Assembly: GCA_012518475.1 (NCBI GenBank)
Contig: JAAYSB010000231.1
Coordinates: forward strand, 1-8,048
Direction: 5' to 3'
DNA from: Intrasporangiaceae bacterium
GTDB lineage: Bacteria > Actinomycetota > Actinomycetes > Actinomycetales > Dermatophilaceae
Length of the DNA: 8,048 bases
The notes below the pieces were generated by a model. It had not been told where the DNA came from. It worked only from the letters and a program-made list of their open reading frames with translations, and did not search any database. A program made the position numbers and the translations under genes. Positions 1 through 8,048 of this stretch are shown here, piece after piece; the first letter of the stretch is position 1, and each line of letters begins with the position of its first letter.

Positions 1-1
1 G

Positions 2-2646
<2,645 letters not shown>

Positions 2647-2650
<4 letters not shown>

Positions 2651-3546
2651 GCGCGCTGGACAAGGACGTCGTCTGTGTCGACGGTGAGCTCATCGCCTCT
2701 CGTCGAGTCGGTGCCTACCAGCACCTGACCTTCGTCGCACCCGGCATCGCCGAGCTCGCCCGACCCGGGCACTTCGTCGCGCTGTCCGTCGGCGGTCCCA
2801 CGAGCGCGAACCTGCTCCGCCGGTGCTTCTCCATCCACCAGGTGACCCCCAGCGGCACCTACGGCGGGACGGTCGACGTCGTCGTCTCCGCGGTCGGTGT
2901 CGGGACCGAGTGGGTCACCGGGCTGCGGCCGCACGAGACGACAAGCATCATCGGCCCGCTCGGGCGCCCGTTCCCGCTCCCGACCGTCGACGACCCCGCC
3001 GATGCTCCCGCGTGCGTTCTGGTCGGCGGCGGCTACGGCTCGGCTCCGCTCTTCTGGCTCGCCGAGCGACTCCGGGAGCGAGGCTGTCACGTCGAGATGG
3101 TCCTCGGCGCAGCCACCGAGTCGAGGTTGTTCGGTGTCGTCGACGCCCGCCGCGCCGCGGACGGGGTGACGATCTGCACCGACGACGGCTCCCTGGGCCA
3201 CCGGGGCTGGATCTCCGAGGTCCTGCCCGTCGTCATCCGCCGCTCCCGGGCCCAGGTCGTCTATGCCTGCGGTCCCATGGGCATGCTCCAGTCGGTGACG
3301 GAGATCGCCGCGGCCCACGGCGCGGTCGCCCAGGTCGCGGTCGAGGAGGCCATGGCCTGCGGCGTCGGGGTGTGCATGACCTGCGTCATGCCGGTCCAGG
3401 GCAAGGACGGGCAGACCCGTATGGTTCGCAGCTGCGTCGAGGGCCCCGTCTTCCGGGGTGACCGGGTGCGGTGGGACGCCTTCTCCGGGGGTCTGTGCAC
3501 CGTTCCCGACGACGCCGTCGGCGCGGCAGGAATGAGGGCGCATTGA
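2647..3546 (+). CDS. pyrK: Dihydroorotate dehydrogenase B, electron transfer subunit
   Basis: PyrK carries electrons from the FMN of PyrD through a [2Fe-2S] cluster and FAD to NAD+, forming the class 1B dihydroorotate dehydrogenase heterotetramer in the cytoplasm. The 299-residue product has an FAD-binding barrel with RCFSIH at 59-64, a nucleotide-binding segment VLVGGGYGSAP at 124-134, YACGPMGML at 206-214, and four cluster cysteines at C238, C243, C246 and C263 in the expected C-x4-C-x2-C-x16-C pattern. The GTG start overlaps the carB stop by 4 nt and the stop overlaps pyrD by 1 nt, so translation of the three genes is likely coupled. At 299 residues it is somewhat longer than the roughly 255-265 usual for the family; about 25 extra residues lie after the last cysteine. 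Other ferredoxin-NADP reductase-like proteins share the fold, but the position next to a class 1B PyrD makes PyrK the clear choice. Confidence 0.95.
3534..3538 (+). promoter_or_regulatory. Ribosome binding site fixing the pyrD ATG start
   Basis: GAGGG inside the last pyrK codons ends 7 nt before the ATG at 3546. It supports this start over the upstream in-frame GTG at 3471, which would create a 76-nt overlap and add a basic, unrelated N-terminus. Confidence 0.7.
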
Positions 3547-4568
3547 TGAGCCACGCAGTCTCGATGCCCGACACCGCTCCGGCACCGCCCAGCGACCAGG
3601 CTGCCGCAGTCGACCTCCGCGTCGACATCGGCCCGTCCGGTGCGCCGCAGATCCTGCCCAACCCGCTCATGACCGCCTCCGGGTGCGCGGCCAACGGCCC
3701 TGAGCTGCACCGGTTCTTCGACGTCACCGAGCTCGGTGCGTTCGTCACGAAGTCCGTCATGCGCGAGCCACGATCCGGCCGGGGAACGCCCCGGATGGCC
3801 GAGACCCCGAGCGGGATGCTCAACTCCATCGGTCTCCAGGGGCCGGGCATCGACGCCTTCGTCAGCACGGACCTGCGCTGGCTCGCCGAGCACGACGCCA
3901 GGGTCCTGGTCTCCATCGCGGGAGGGAGTGCGACCGAGTTCGCCGAGGTGGCCGCAACCCTCGCTGAGTCCCGGGACTTCGACCACGTCGTCGTCGGAGT
4001 GGAGGTCAACATCTCCTGTCCGAACGTCGCCAATCGCGGTCAGGTCTTCGCCTGCGACCCACAGGCCTCGGCCAAGGTCATGACCCTGGTCCGGGAGTCC
4101 CTGCCGCGCGACACGCCGATCATCGCCAAGCTCAGCCCCGACGTCACGAACATCGCCGACATCGCGGCCGCCTGCCTCAAGGCCGGAGCGAGCGGGCTGA
4201 CGATGATCAACACCACGCTCGGGATGGTCATCGACCTCGACCGGATGCGACCCCAGGTCGCCGGCATCACCGGAGGACTGTCCGGCCCTGCTGTCCGGCC
4301 CATGGCGGTGCGGGCCATCTGGCAGGTCACCTCCGCGATGCGCGAGGGTCGCATGCCGACCGTGCCGATCATCGGGGTCGGGGGAGTGCGGACCGGCCGT
4401 GACGCCCTCGAGCTCATCGTCGCCGGCGCCACAGCCGTCCAGGTCGGCACCGTCACCTTCAACGACCCGCTCGCCCCGGTCCGGGTCCGCGACGAGCTGG
4501 CCGCCGAGCTCGCTGACCGCGGTTTCGGCTCGGTCAGCGACGCTGTCGGCGCAGCCCACCCCCGCTGA
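3546..4568 (+). CDS. pyrD: Dihydroorotate dehydrogenase, class 1B catalytic subunit
   Basis: This FMN enzyme oxidises dihydroorotate to orotate, the fourth step of pyrimidine synthesis; as class 1B it passes electrons to NAD+ through PyrK. The 340-residue product is a TIM barrel with NPLMTASGC at 39-47, FVTKS at 66-70, MLNSIGLQGPG at 91-101, NISCPN at 155-160 holding the catalytic-base cysteine C158, AKLSPD at 194-199, INTT at 221-224, and the phosphate-binding IGVGGVRTGRDA at 276-287. The neighbouring pyrK, the FACDPQ segment after the NISCPN loop, and the lack of an N-terminal membrane helix point to class 1B rather than the quinone-linked class 2. The first 22 or so residues, rich in Ala and Pro, precede the family core and may be a disordered extension. 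The ATG shares one base with the pyrK stop (TGATG), so coupled translation is expected, suiting subunits made in equal amounts. Confidence 0.96.
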   Translation: MSHAVSMPDTAPAPPSDQAAAVDLRVDIGPSGAPQILPNPLMTASGCAANGPELHRFFDVTELGAFVTKSVMREPRSGRGTPRMAETPSGMLNSIGLQGPGIDAFVSTDLRWLAEHDARVLVSIAGGSATEFAEVAATLAESRDFDHVVVGVEVNISCPNVANRGQVFACDPQASAKVMTLVRESLPRDTPIIAKLSPDVTNIADIAAACLKAGASGLTMINTTLGMVIDLDRMRPQVAGITGGLSGPAVRPMAVRAIWQVTSAMREGRMPTVPIIGVGGVRTGRDALELIVAGATAVQVGTVTFNDPLAPVRVRDELAAELADRGFGSVSDAVGAAHPR

Positions 4569-4592
4569 CCCGACCTCGACCACCACGACCCC

Positions 4593-4598
4593 AGGAGG
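4593..4598 (+). promoter_or_regulatory. Strong ribosome binding site of pyrF
   Basis: A perfect AGGAGG ends 5 nt before the ATG at 4604, within the 35-nt gap after pyrD. It fixes the start and suggests that pyrF is translated independently while staying in the same transcript. Confidence 0.85.
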
Positions 4599-4603
4599 CA
4601 ACC

Positions 4604-5467
4604 ATGACGACCGGAGCGCCCTTCGGACAACGACTCGGGCAGGCGATGCAGGACCTCGGCCCACTGTGTGCCGGGATCGACCCGCACCGCGGCCTCGTCG
4701 AGGAGTGGGGTCTGACCTATGACCTCGCCGGTGTCGAGAAGTTCGCGCTGACCTGCGTCGAGGCCCTCGGGGGCGAGGTCGCCGCCATCAAGCCCCAGTC
4801 GGCGTTCTTCGAGGTCTTCGGCTCGCGGGGCCTCGCCCTGCTGGAGCGGGTCATCGACGGTGCCCGTGAGCTCGGCTCGATCGTCATTCTCGATGTCAAG
4901 CGCGGTGACATCGGCTCGACGATGGGGGCCTATGCCGAGGCCTTCCTCGGTGCCGACGCGGTGGCTCCTCCTGACGCGATCACGGTGAGCCCCTACCTCG
5001 GCTACGAGTCGCTGCGGCCGGCCATCGACCTGGCCGTGGCTAACGACCGCGGCGTGTTCGCCCTGTGCCTGACCTCCAACCCGGAGGGCGCCTCCGTCCA
5101 GCACGCCCGCAAGGACGAGCGGTCCGTCGCAGCGAGCATCGCCGAAGGCGCCGCCCAGGACAACGCCTCAGCACGCGAGTCGGGACATCTTGGCCACGTC
5201 GGGCTCGTCGTCGGAGCCACGGTGGGACACGCCGTCCAGGATCTGGGACTGGACCTGGCCGCGACCTCGGCGCCGATCCTCGCTCCGGGGATCGGAGCCC
5301 AGGGGGCCACCGTCAGTGACCTGACCTCGGTGTTCGGCCCCGCGCTGCCCCAGGTTCTGGCCAGCAGCTCACGCTCGATCCTTCGTGCTGGGCCGGAAAT
5401 GCCGCTCATTCGTGACAAGGCCAGGGCCGAGGCAGAGGAAATCCGCACAATCCTGGGACCACGTTAG
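4604..5467 (+). CDS. pyrF: Orotidine 5'-phosphate decarboxylase, type 2
   Basis: The enzyme decarboxylates OMP to UMP, the last step of de novo pyrimidine synthesis. The 287-residue length and motifs fit the longer type 2 subfamily found in Actinobacteria. The catalytic cluster is LDVKRGDIGST at 96-106, with D97, K99 and D102 as the expected Asp-Lys-Asp charges. The substrate and phosphate sites are represented by AGIDPH at 23-28, AIKPQSAFFE at 61-70, APGIGAQG at 227-234 and SSRSILRAG at 255-263. It follows pyrD by 35 nt and completes the operon section seen here, although pyrE, which makes its substrate, is absent from the window. The last 25 or so codons use more unusual triplets (GAA, ATT, CGT, AGG, ACA) than the rest of the gene, which may reflect regulatory sequence for mihF in the same DNA. 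Confidence 0.96.
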   Translation: MTTGAPFGQRLGQAMQDLGPLCAGIDPHRGLVEEWGLTYDLAGVEKFALTCVEALGGEVAAIKPQSAFFEVFGSRGLALLERVIDGARELGSIVILDVKRGDIGSTMGAYAEAFLGADAVAPPDAITVSPYLGYESLRPAIDLAVANDRGVFALCLTSNPEGASVQHARKDERSVAASIAEGAAQDNASARESGHLGHVGLVVGATVGHAVQDLGLDLAATSAPILAPGIGAQGATVSDLTSVFGPALPQVLASSSRSILRAGPEMPLIRDKARAEAEEIRTILGPR

Positions 5468-5468
5468 G

Positions 5469-5474
5469 TAGCGT
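5469..5474 (+). promoter_or_regulatory. Possible -10 element for mihF
   Basis: TAGCGT fits the actinobacterial TAnnnT pattern and sits directly after the pyrF stop codon. A start near 5481 would give a leader of about 75 nt that contains the 5482-5507 hairpin. No convincing -35 hexamer was found 17-18 bp upstream, so this is only a candidate. Confidence 0.3.
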
Positions 5475-5481
5475 GGTAGCT

Positions 5482-5507
5482 CGGAGAGTCGAGCAGGATG
5501 CTCTCCG
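5482..5507 (+). terminator. Hairpin between pyrF and mihF (terminator or leader structure)
   Basis: CGGAGAG at 5482-5488 is perfectly complementary to CTCTCCG at 5501-5507, with 12 nt between and G-T wobble pairs possible on both sides of the stem. A competing smaller hairpin, GAGCA-GGA-TGCTC at 5491-5503, uses the same downstream bases. No U-tract follows directly, so it is not a classical intrinsic terminator; it could end the pyr transcript in the U-poor manner proposed for actinobacteria, or act in the mihF leader. Confidence 0.4.
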
Positions 5508-5541
5508 GTGCCGTTCTTCCCGTCTATCAACAGATCCGCGC

Positions 5542-5547
5542 AAGGAG
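5542..5547 (+). promoter_or_regulatory. Ribosome binding site deciding the mihF start
   Basis: AAGGAG lies 8 nt before the GTG at 5556 and selects that codon over the in-frame GTG at 5508, which has no such site at proper spacing and would add 16 residues of unrelated sequence. Confidence 0.8.
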
Positions 5548-5555
5548 TTCAAGAA

Positions 5556-5873
5556 GTGACCCTTCCGCCCCTCACCCCCGAACAGCGTGCCGCCGCTCTC
5601 GAGCGCGCCGCTGAGGCACGCCGCGAGCGCGCCAGAATCAAGGCCCGTCTCAAGAGCTCGGGCGAGTCCATCGAGCAGGTCATTGCCGCCGGGCGCGACA
5701 ACGACGCCATCGGCAAGATGCGCGTCAGCGCCCTCCTCGAGTCGATGCCCGGCGTCGGCCGGGTCCGCGCCCGCCAGATCATGGACGAGGTGGGGATCGC
5801 CCAGTCCCGCCGTGTGCGTGGTCTCGGACAGAACCAGACCGCCGCTCTCGTCAAGCGATTCGCGCAGGAGTGA
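5556..5873 (+). CDS. mihF: Integration host factor, actinobacterial (mIHF) type
   Basis: mIHF is a small nucleoid-associated protein of Actinobacteria that binds and bends DNA; it was first described as the mycobacterial factor needed for phage L5 integration and is unrelated to the E. coli IHF heterodimer. The 105-residue product begins with LPPLTPEQRAAALE, a signature of the family, followed by a long basic N-terminal helix (about 8-34). The helix-two-turn-helix DNA-binding core is GKMRVSALLESMPGVGRVRA at 53-72, continuing to RRVRGLG at 85-91. The length equals the 105 residues of the mature mycobacterial protein as I recall it. The GTG start is chosen from the ribosome binding site and from where family similarity begins. 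It lies 88 nt after pyrF and 110 nt before gmk, probably as its own transcription unit. Like other nucleoid proteins it may be highly expressed; that is inference. Confidence 0.95.
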   Translation: MTLPPLTPEQRAAALERAAEARRERARIKARLKSSGESIEQVIAAGRDNDAIGKMRVSALLESMPGVGRVRARQIMDEVGIAQSRRVRGLGQNQTAALVKRFAQE

Positions 5874-5940
5874 GGCGGGGCGGACTGCCCAGTCGCTGGC
5901 GCATACCGCCTGCGCATCCGACCGGGAGCGGGTGAGGTGA

Positions 5941-5952
5941 GTCGCTCGCGAC
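5941..5952 (+). promoter_or_regulatory. Short dyad upstream of gmk, candidate operator
   Basis: GTCGC and GCGAC (5-bp arms) flank a 2-base centre. The centre falls about 37 bp upstream of the predicted gmk transcription start, where a -35 element would lie, so a bound protein could block or assist polymerase. Dyads of this size do arise by chance in DNA this GC-rich. Confidence 0.2.
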
Positions 5953-5971
5953 CCGTGCCGATCCGTTTGGA

Positions 5972-5977
5972 TAGGTT
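5972..5977 (+). promoter_or_regulatory. Candidate -10 element giving a leaderless gmk transcript
   Basis: TAGGTT matches TAnnnT and ends 6 nt before the GTG at 5984, so transcription would start at or next to the first base of the start codon. No Shine-Dalgarno sequence of normal strength precedes the GTG, which agrees with leaderless translation, a common mode in Actinobacteria. No clear -35 hexamer is seen. Confidence 0.5.
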
Positions 5978-5983
5978 GACTCC

Positions 5984-6553
5984 GTGAAGAGTGTCCGTCC
6001 CCGACCCGTCGTCCTCGCCGGACCGACCGCCGTGGGCAAGGGCACCGTCTCGGGCTACATCCGCGAGCACTTCCCGCACGTGTGGCTCTCGATCTCCGCC
6101 ACCACCCGGCCGCCGCGACCCGGTGAGGAGGACGGCCGGCACTACTACTTCGTCTCGAACGAGGAGTTCGACACGATGATCGAGCGCGGCGACATGCTCG
6201 AGTGGGCGCTCGTGCACGGTCGGAACCGCTACGGCACACCGCGGTATGCGGTCGAGAAGGCGCTCGATGACGGCTTCATGCCGCTGCTCGAGATCGACCT
6301 GCAGGGAGCCCGTCAGATCCGCGAGTCGATGCCCGAGGCGCTCTTCGTCTTCCTGGCCCCGCCGTCCTGGGACGAGCTGGTGCGCCGACTCGTCGGACGG
6401 GGCACCGAGAACGAGGAGGAACGCACCCGTCGGCTCGCGACCGCCGAGGTGGAGATGGCGGCGGCGGACGAGTTCGATGTGGTCATCGTCAACGACGATG
6501 TTCGGCGTGCGGCCGAAGAACTCGTATCATTGATGAAGTCCCAGAGAACTTAG
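5984..6553 (+). CDS. gmk: Guanylate kinase
   Basis: Guanylate kinase phosphorylates GMP to GDP using ATP, supplying GTP, dGTP and the precursors of (p)ppGpp. The 189-residue product is of normal length and has the P-loop GPTAVGKGT at 13-21 (most bacteria have GPSGVGKGT), the GMP-binding segment SISATTRPPRPGE at 36-48 with HYYF at 53-56, YGTPRYAVEKALDDG at 83-97, LLEIDLQGARQIR at 101-113, the arginine-rich lid RLVGRGTENEEERTRRL at 135-151, and VNDD at 169-172. The GTG start gives MKSVRPRPVVLAGP, with the P-loop at the usual distance from the N-terminus. Upstream lies a -10-like hexamer suited to a leaderless message. The final codons (GTA TCA TTG and AGA ACT) are unusual for this genome and overlap a promoter-like sequence for rpoZ, whose ribosome binding site overlaps the gmk TAG stop. 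Confidence 0.97.
   Translation: MKSVRPRPVVLAGPTAVGKGTVSGYIREHFPHVWLSISATTRPPRPGEEDGRHYYFVSNEEFDTMIERGDMLEWALVHGRNRYGTPRYAVEKALDDGFMPLLEIDLQGARQIRESMPEALFVFLAPPSWDELVRRLVGRGTENEEERTRRLATAEVEMAAADEFDVVIVNDDVRRAAEELVSLMKSQRT
6501..6530 (+). promoter_or_regulatory. Candidate rpoZ promoter inside the 3' end of gmk
   Basis: TATCAT at 6525-6530 agrees with the TATAAT consensus at five of six positions and stands out in GC-rich surroundings. A weak -35 match, TTCGGC at 6501-6506, lies 18 bp upstream. A start near 6537 would leave a leader of about 27 nt carrying the rpoZ ribosome binding site. The codons that make up the hexamer are rare ones here, suggesting selection on the DNA rather than on the protein. 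Confidence 0.45.
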
Positions 6554-6556
6554 GAG
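6552..6556 (+). promoter_or_regulatory. Ribosome binding site of rpoZ overlapping the gmk stop
   Basis: AGGAG begins at the second base of the gmk TAG stop and ends 7 nt before the rpoZ GTG. This close packing allows termination and reinitiation to be linked. Confidence 0.75.
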
Positions 6557-6563
6557 CTCCACC

Positions 6564-6821
6564 GTGCCCGCAACCGTGTCCGCGATCGGCATCACCAACC
6601 CCCCGATCGACGACCTGCTCACCAAGGCCGACAGCAAGTACGCGCTCGTCATCTATGCCGCCAAGCGCGCCCGTCAGATCAACGCCTACTACTCCCAGCT
6701 CCAGGAGGGGCTGCTCGAGTATGTCGGCCCGCTCGTCGAGGCCCAGCAGCACGAGAAGCCGCTGTCCATCGCCCTGCGCGAGATCAACGAGGACCTGCTC
6801 ACCTCCACCCCCGAGGGCTGA
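6564..6821 (+). CDS. rpoZ: DNA-directed RNA polymerase omega subunit
   Basis: Omega is the smallest subunit of RNA polymerase; it wraps the C-terminal part of beta-prime and helps core assembly. The 85-residue product has the actinobacterial omega signature ITNPPIDDLL at 10-19, SKYALVIYAAKRARQIN at 24-40 (the conserved helix that contacts beta-prime), AYYSQLQEGLLEYVGPLVE at 41-59, and KPLSIALREINEDLL at 65-79. The GTG start follows the gmk stop by 10 nt. Many actinobacterial homologues have a longer N-terminus; this one is at the short end, and the AGGAG site leaves no doubt about the start. Expression may come both from gmk read-through and from the candidate promoter inside gmk. Confidence 0.97.
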   Translation: MPATVSAIGITNPPIDDLLTKADSKYALVIYAAKRARQINAYYSQLQEGLLEYVGPLVEAQQHEKPLSIALREINEDLLTSTPEG

Positions 6822-6842
6822 GCCCACTCAGGTCACCTGAGT
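6818..6842 (+). promoter_or_regulatory. Palindrome and competing hairpin between rpoZ and coaBC
   Basis: ACTCAGGTCACCTGAGT (6826-6842) is a perfect 8-bp dyad around a single central C. The left arm also pairs with the preceding CTGAG at 6818-6822, which includes the rpoZ stop codon, across a 4-nt loop. The order CTGAG / CTCAG / CTGAG therefore allows two exclusive hairpins in RNA. It could be an operator, a U-poor terminator or an attenuator-like element; no U-tract follows. The palindrome itself is certain, its role is not. Confidence 0.5.
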
Positions 6843-6856
6843 CAACGTTCGCGAGC

Positions 6857-6861
6857 GGAGG
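6857..6861 (+). promoter_or_regulatory. Ribosome binding site of coaBC
   Basis: GGAGG ends 9 nt before the GTG at 6871. No other in-frame start codon lies in the codons between the palindrome and this GTG, so the start is well supported. Confidence 0.75.
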
Positions 6862-6870
6862 CACACTGAC

Positions 6871-8048
6871 GTGCACGTCGTCCTCGGAGTCACCGGCGGC
6901 ATCGCTGCCTACAAGGCTGCCCTCCTGCTGCGTCTGCTCAAGGAGTCCGGGCACGACGTCACCGTCGTCCCGACCGCGAGCGCGCTGAAGTTCGTCGGCG
7001 AGCCGACCTGGGCGGCCCTGTCCGGGCACCCGGTCTCCACCGATGTCTGGACCGACGTCGAGGGCGTGCCCCACGTGCGCATCGGGCAGAGCGCCGATCT
7101 CGTCATCGTCGCCCCCGCGACCGCCGACCTGCTCGCGCGGGCGGCCGCCGGCATCGCCGACGACCTCCTCACGAACACCCTTCTCACGGCCCGCTGCCCG
7201 GTCGTCATGGCTCCTGCCATGCACACGGAGATGTGGGAGCATCCCGCCACCCAGGCCAACGTCGAGACCCTCACCTCCCGCGGCGTGCACATCGTCCCGC
7301 CCGCCTCCGGGCGCCTCACCGGCGCCGACACCGGTCCCGGCCGGCTCCCCGAGCCGGAGGAGCTGTTCGCCGTGGTCGAGCGAGAGCTGGCGCGTGTCGC
7401 CGCCGGCGAGGTGTCTGCCGAGGGGAGCACCGCATACCCCCGCGACATGGTCGGTATGCGCGTGCTCGTCACCGCGGGCGGCACCCGCGAGCCGCTCGAC
7501 CCGGTCCGGTTCCTCGGGAACCGGTCGTCGGGGAAGCAGGGCGTCGCCATCGCGACCGCCGCCCGGGACCGTGGCGCCGCCGTCACCCTCGTCCTCGCCC
7601 ACGGCGAGGTCACCGAGCCGGAGGGGGTCGACGTCGTCCGGGTCGGGACGGCGCTGGAGGTGCAGCAGGCGACCCGGACGGCGATCCAGAGCGCGGACGT
7701 CCTCGTCATGGCCGCCGCGGTCGCCGACTTCCGTCCCGCGAGCTATGTCGACAGCAAGATCAAGAAGACCTACGAGCCAGGCGATGACCCGGACGCGGGA
7801 CCGACGATCGAGCTGGTCCGCAACCCCGACATCCTCGCCGGGCTCGTGGCCGACCGGGGCGGGGCGAGCACGCCGCTCATCGTCGGGTTCGCTGCCGAGA
7901 CCGGCGACGCCGAGGCCTCGGTGCTCGACCACGGCCGGGCCAAGCTCGCTCGCAAGGGCTGCGACCTTCTCGTCGTCAACGAGGTCGGGGTCGACAAGAC
8001 GTTCGGGCTCGACGAGAACACCGTCCACATCCTGCGGCGGGGTCAGGA
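6871..8048 (+). CDS. coaBC: Bifunctional phosphopantothenoylcysteine decarboxylase / phosphopantothenate-cysteine ligase, 5' part (3' end outside window)
   Basis: CoaBC joins 4'-phosphopantothenate to cysteine using CTP (CoaB half) and decarboxylates the product to 4'-phosphopantetheine with FMN (CoaC half), steps in coenzyme A synthesis. The frame is open from GTG 6871 to the window edge, 392 codons, probably 90% or more of the protein. The CoaC half shows GVTGGIAAYKA at 6-16, the catalytic-histidine segment PHVRIGQSADLVIVAPATADLL (H68; 67-88) and APAMHTEMW at 114-122. The CoaB half shows LVTAGGTREPLDPVRFLGNR at 199-218, SSGKQG at 219-224, AAAVADFRPA at 281-290, KIKK at 296-299, GFAAETGD at 339-346 and KGCDLLVVN at 362-370. 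Two CoaC positions differ from the E. coli pattern: His replaces Asn in the PxMNxxMW motif, and TGAD (150-153) stands where ACGD with the catalytic cysteine is expected. I recall mycobacterial homologues with the same changes. The gene follows rpoZ by 49 nt. Confidence 0.96.
   Translation, partial: MHVVLGVTGGIAAYKAALLLRLLKESGHDVTVVPTASALKFVGEPTWAALSGHPVSTDVWTDVEGVPHVRIGQSADLVIVAPATADLLARAAAGIADDLLTNTLLTARCPVVMAPAMHTEMWEHPATQANVETLTSRGVHIVPPASGRLTGADTGPGRLPEPEELFAVVERELARVAAGEVSAEGSTAYPRDMVGMRVLVTAGGTREPLDPVRFLGNRSSGKQGVAIATAARDRGAAVTLVLAHGEVTEPEGVDVVRVGTALEVQQATRTAIQSADVLVMAAAVADFRPASYVDSKIKKTYEPGDDPDAGPTIELVRNPDILAGLVADRGGASTPLIVGFAAETGDAEASVLDHGRAKLARKGCDLLVVNEVGVDKTFGLDENTVHILRRGQ

Noticed and set aside
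3471..3545. Upstream GTG start for pyrD at 3471.
   Set aside because: It would overlap pyrK by 76 nt and add an arginine-rich stretch that is the shadow of the pyrK C-terminus.
5525..5530. TATCAA between the hairpin and mihF as an alternative -10 element.
   Set aside because: It does not fit TAnnnT, has no -35 partner, and would place the start within or next to the ribosome binding site.
5508..5555. Longer mihF start at the in-frame GTG at 5508.
   Set aside because: The added residues do not resemble the family, and AAGGAG sits at ideal distance from the GTG at 5556, which gives the expected 105-residue protein.
5498..5614. A 38-codon frame starting at ATG 5498 and overlapping mihF out of frame, considered as a regulatory upstream ORF.
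   Set aside because: It has no well-spaced ribosome binding site, its composition is what a shifted mihF frame would give, and the ATG lies within the hairpin.
5878..5894. Small hairpins just after mihF (GGGC/GCCC and GACT/AGTC) as a terminator.
   Set aside because: The stems are only 4 bp and no U-tract follows; too weak to call.
5899..5917. GCGCAT occurring twice (5899-5904 and 5912-5917) in the mihF-gmk spacer.
   Set aside because: A six-base direct repeat in GC-rich DNA is expected by chance and lines up with no promoter element.

Overview
The window is a compact, gene-dense piece of chromosome with very high G+C (about 70% by eye; third codon positions are almost all G or C). It most likely comes from a high-G+C actinobacterium, probably of the order Micrococcales (for example the Intrasporangiaceae/Dermatophilaceae group). 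The strongest taxonomic sign is a mycobacterial-type integration host factor gene (mihF) next to gmk, rpoZ and coaBC, an order typical of Actinobacteria. GTG starts are common: pyrK, mihF, gmk, rpoZ and coaBC all begin with GTG. All eight genes lie on the + strand, and the first and last are cut by the window edges.

Region 1 (about 1-5467) is the distal part of a de novo pyrimidine operon. It holds the end of carB (carbamoyl-phosphate synthase large subunit), pyrK and pyrD (the two subunits of a class 1B, NAD+-linked dihydroorotate dehydrogenase) and pyrF (OMP decarboxylase). carB/pyrK overlap by 4 nt and pyrK/pyrD by 1 nt, so translation is probably coupled; pyrF follows after 35 nt with a strong ribosome binding site. 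The products cover carbamoyl phosphate synthesis, dihydroorotate to orotate, and OMP to UMP. The aspartate transcarbamoylase, dihydroorotase and carA genes probably lie upstream of the window. pyrE, which acts between PyrD and PyrF, is not present here.

Region 2 (about 5468-8048) is a nucleoid/nucleotide/transcription/CoA housekeeping cluster: mihF, gmk (guanylate kinase), rpoZ (RNA polymerase omega) and the first 392 codons of coaBC (bifunctional CoA biosynthesis enzyme). Its intergenic spaces are short (49-110 nt, and 10 nt before rpoZ) but hold most of the regulatory-looking structure. There is a hairpin upstream of mihF, a -10-like hexamer placed so that the gmk transcript would be leaderless, a 12-bp dyad near the -35 position of that promoter, a TATCAT hexamer in a patch of rare codons at the end of gmk that looks like an rpoZ promoter, and a 17-bp palindrome with a competing hairpin between rpoZ and coaBC.

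No mobile element, CRISPR array, tRNA, rRNA, defence system or evidently new gene system was seen. The region is core metabolism. What deserves a second look is the embedded regulatory structure and some active-site variation in the CoaC half of CoaBC. No stretch longer than 110 bases is without a gene.
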